DNA of 43,648 nucleotides, taken from positions 1 through 43,648 of the forward strand of contig JAIBJM010000014.1 of NCBI GenBank assembly GCA_020029535.1. Direction: 5' to 3'. The notes below the pieces were generated by a model that was not told where the DNA came from, did no database searches, and saw nothing but the letters and a program-made list of their open reading frames with translations. Source of the stretch: Gammaproteobacteria bacterium (GTDB taxonomy: Bacteria; Pseudomonadota; Gammaproteobacteria; Steroidobacterales; Steroidobacteraceae). The stretch's first letter is position 1. Every line of letters starts with the position of its first letter. Both the position numbers and the translations under genes were made by a program. Below are positions 40,515-43,648 of the stretch, piece after piece.

Positions 40515-41210
40515 ATGACACTCAAACTGATCTCGTCGATGGCCCCCCGCGAACTGCTGCGAGAGCTGGTGGCGCAATGGCAGCGCGGCGGCGGCGCCGA
40601 AGTGAAGGCTGAAGCCGCCGGTGGCGTGGACGTGGAAAAACGCCTCCAGGCCGGCGAGGTCGCCGACCTGGTCGTGCTGGCGCGCGATGCCATCGACCGA
40701 CTGGCCGCCAGCGGCCGGTTGCTGGATGACACTCGCGTGGATCTGGCGTGCTCCGGCATTGCCGTTGCGGTGCGCGCCGATGCACCACAGCCGCCGATCG
40801 GGGATGAACAGGCCGTGCGCGAAGCCGTGCTGGCGGCGCGCACAGTGAGTTATTCCACCGGTCCCAGCGGCACCTATCTGGAACAGCTGTTCGAACGCTG
40901 GGGCATCCTGCAGCAGCTGCGGCCACGCATTGTGGTGCCGCCGCCGGGCAAACCGGTGGGCTCGCTGGTGGCCGAAGGACAGGCCGAACTGGGTTTCCAG
41001 CAATTGAGCGAACTGATGAATCTGCGCGGCATTGCCGTGCTGGGCCCGCTGCCGCCATCGATCCAGCACATCACGGTGTTCTCCGGCGCCATCCTCCGCA
41101 GCAGCATGCAGGCCGTTGCGGCGCGCCAGCTGCTGGAGTTCATGGCGGCGCCAGCGCTGGACGCCCTCAAGCAACGCTGTGGTATGGATGCGGTGCGACT
41201 GCCTGTGTAG
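40515..41210 (+). CDS. Leaderless substrate-binding-domain protein (ModA-like)
   Basis: A 231-residue protein with the type 2 periplasmic-binding fold of molybdate-type binding proteins. It has LKLISSMAPRELLRELVAQW at the start, KRLQAGEVADLVVLARDAIDRL, TVSYSTGPSGTYLEQLFERWG and AEGQAELGFQQLSEL, all with ModA-like spacing. Unlike ModA at 24763 it lacks any signal peptide, so it should be cytoplasmic. It may sense rather than transport an oxyanion or small acid, or act with an unlinked partner. The frame is open far upstream, but ATG 40515 gives the natural beta-strand start; no strong ribosome site is seen. Confidence 0.78.
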   Translation: MTLKLISSMAPRELLRELVAQWQRGGGAEVKAEAAGGVDVEKRLQAGEVADLVVLARDAIDRLAASGRLLDDTRVDLACSGIAVAVRADAPQPPIGDEQAVREAVLAARTVSYSTGPSGTYLEQLFERWGILQQLRPRIVVPPPGKPVGSLVAEGQAELGFQQLSELMNLRGIAVLGPLPPSIQHITVFSGAILRSSMQAVAARQLLEFMAAPALDALKQRCGMDAVRLPV

Positions 41211-41340
41211 GAATCCTCCGACAGACGTGTAGGGCTGCCCCAGATTAGAAACGTGGCTGCCCATCTGTAGCATTCCGCGGGCCGCCTGCAAAACGTCTGG
41301 ATTTCCGCCGTGCGTTTCCTGCAGGCAGGGAGGCCTGTCG

Positions 41341-43648
<2,308 letters not shown>

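Noticed and set aside
40621-41170. Leftward frames opposite the leaderless binding protein.
   Set aside because: The plus-strand frame has a recognisable binding-protein fold pattern; the others do not.

Overview
The window is GC-rich DNA from a Gram-negative bacterium. Two TonB-dependent receptors, a lipoprotein, periplasmic solute-binding proteins, a cyclic beta-1,2-glucan synthetase and a YajQ protein point to a free-living proteobacterium. Receptor type and gene mix best fit a gammaproteobacterium near Xanthomonadales/Steroidobacterales, though a sphingomonad-like alphaproteobacterium cannot be excluded by reading alone. Genes are densely packed. No rRNA, tRNA or CRISPR array was recognised, and the only mobile-element candidate is a 163-bp palindromic element.

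Region 1 (1-10279) is a galactoside utilisation locus. A leftward operon encodes an SDR sugar dehydrogenase, DgoA aldolase, DgoD dehydratase, an SMP-30 lactonase, DgoK kinase and the start of an AraF-like sugar-binding lipoprotein: a full oxidative De Ley-Doudoroff route from D-galactose to pyruvate and glyceraldehyde 3-phosphate. A divergent LysR regulator of the GbpR (galactose) type follows, then a TonB-dependent receptor and a GH27 alpha-galactosidase. A motif of the form CTATACWAATYTCG lies both in the divergent promoter and upstream of the receptor, suggesting one regulon for uptake, hydrolysis and catabolism.

Region 2 (10280-14521) holds a short MscS channel, a run of small stress-type genes (hypothetical, hemerythrin, DUF4142, DUF2934), MsrB, and on the other strand YajQ and a cytoplasmic DsbA-like protein. 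Region 3 (14522-19957) is a second TonB-dependent receptor followed by two tandem pairs, each a secreted uncharacterised protein plus a DUF6152 protein whose mature form would begin with His-His.

Region 4 (20057-27136) is leftward: GT9 glycosyltransferase, an SDR lacking the usual catalytic residues, a small membrane-anchored protein, a YebC-family protein and the modABC molybdate transporter. A phytoene-desaturase-like FAD oxidoreductase diverges from modA. Region 5 (27137-30890) has the palindromic element, a stop/start-overlapping pirin-MFS-rhomboid operon, and a divergent lipoprotein with a small downstream gene.

Region 6 (30974-39316) is one 2780-residue gene, the NdvB/ChvB cyclic beta-1,2-glucan synthetase. 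Region 7 (39415-43648) has an NADPH-dependent FMN reductase, a small protein, a leaderless molybdate-type binding protein and the 5' part of a soluble poly-HAMP signalling protein. Its 92-codon repeats run off the window end and show a second-order, two-unit periodicity.
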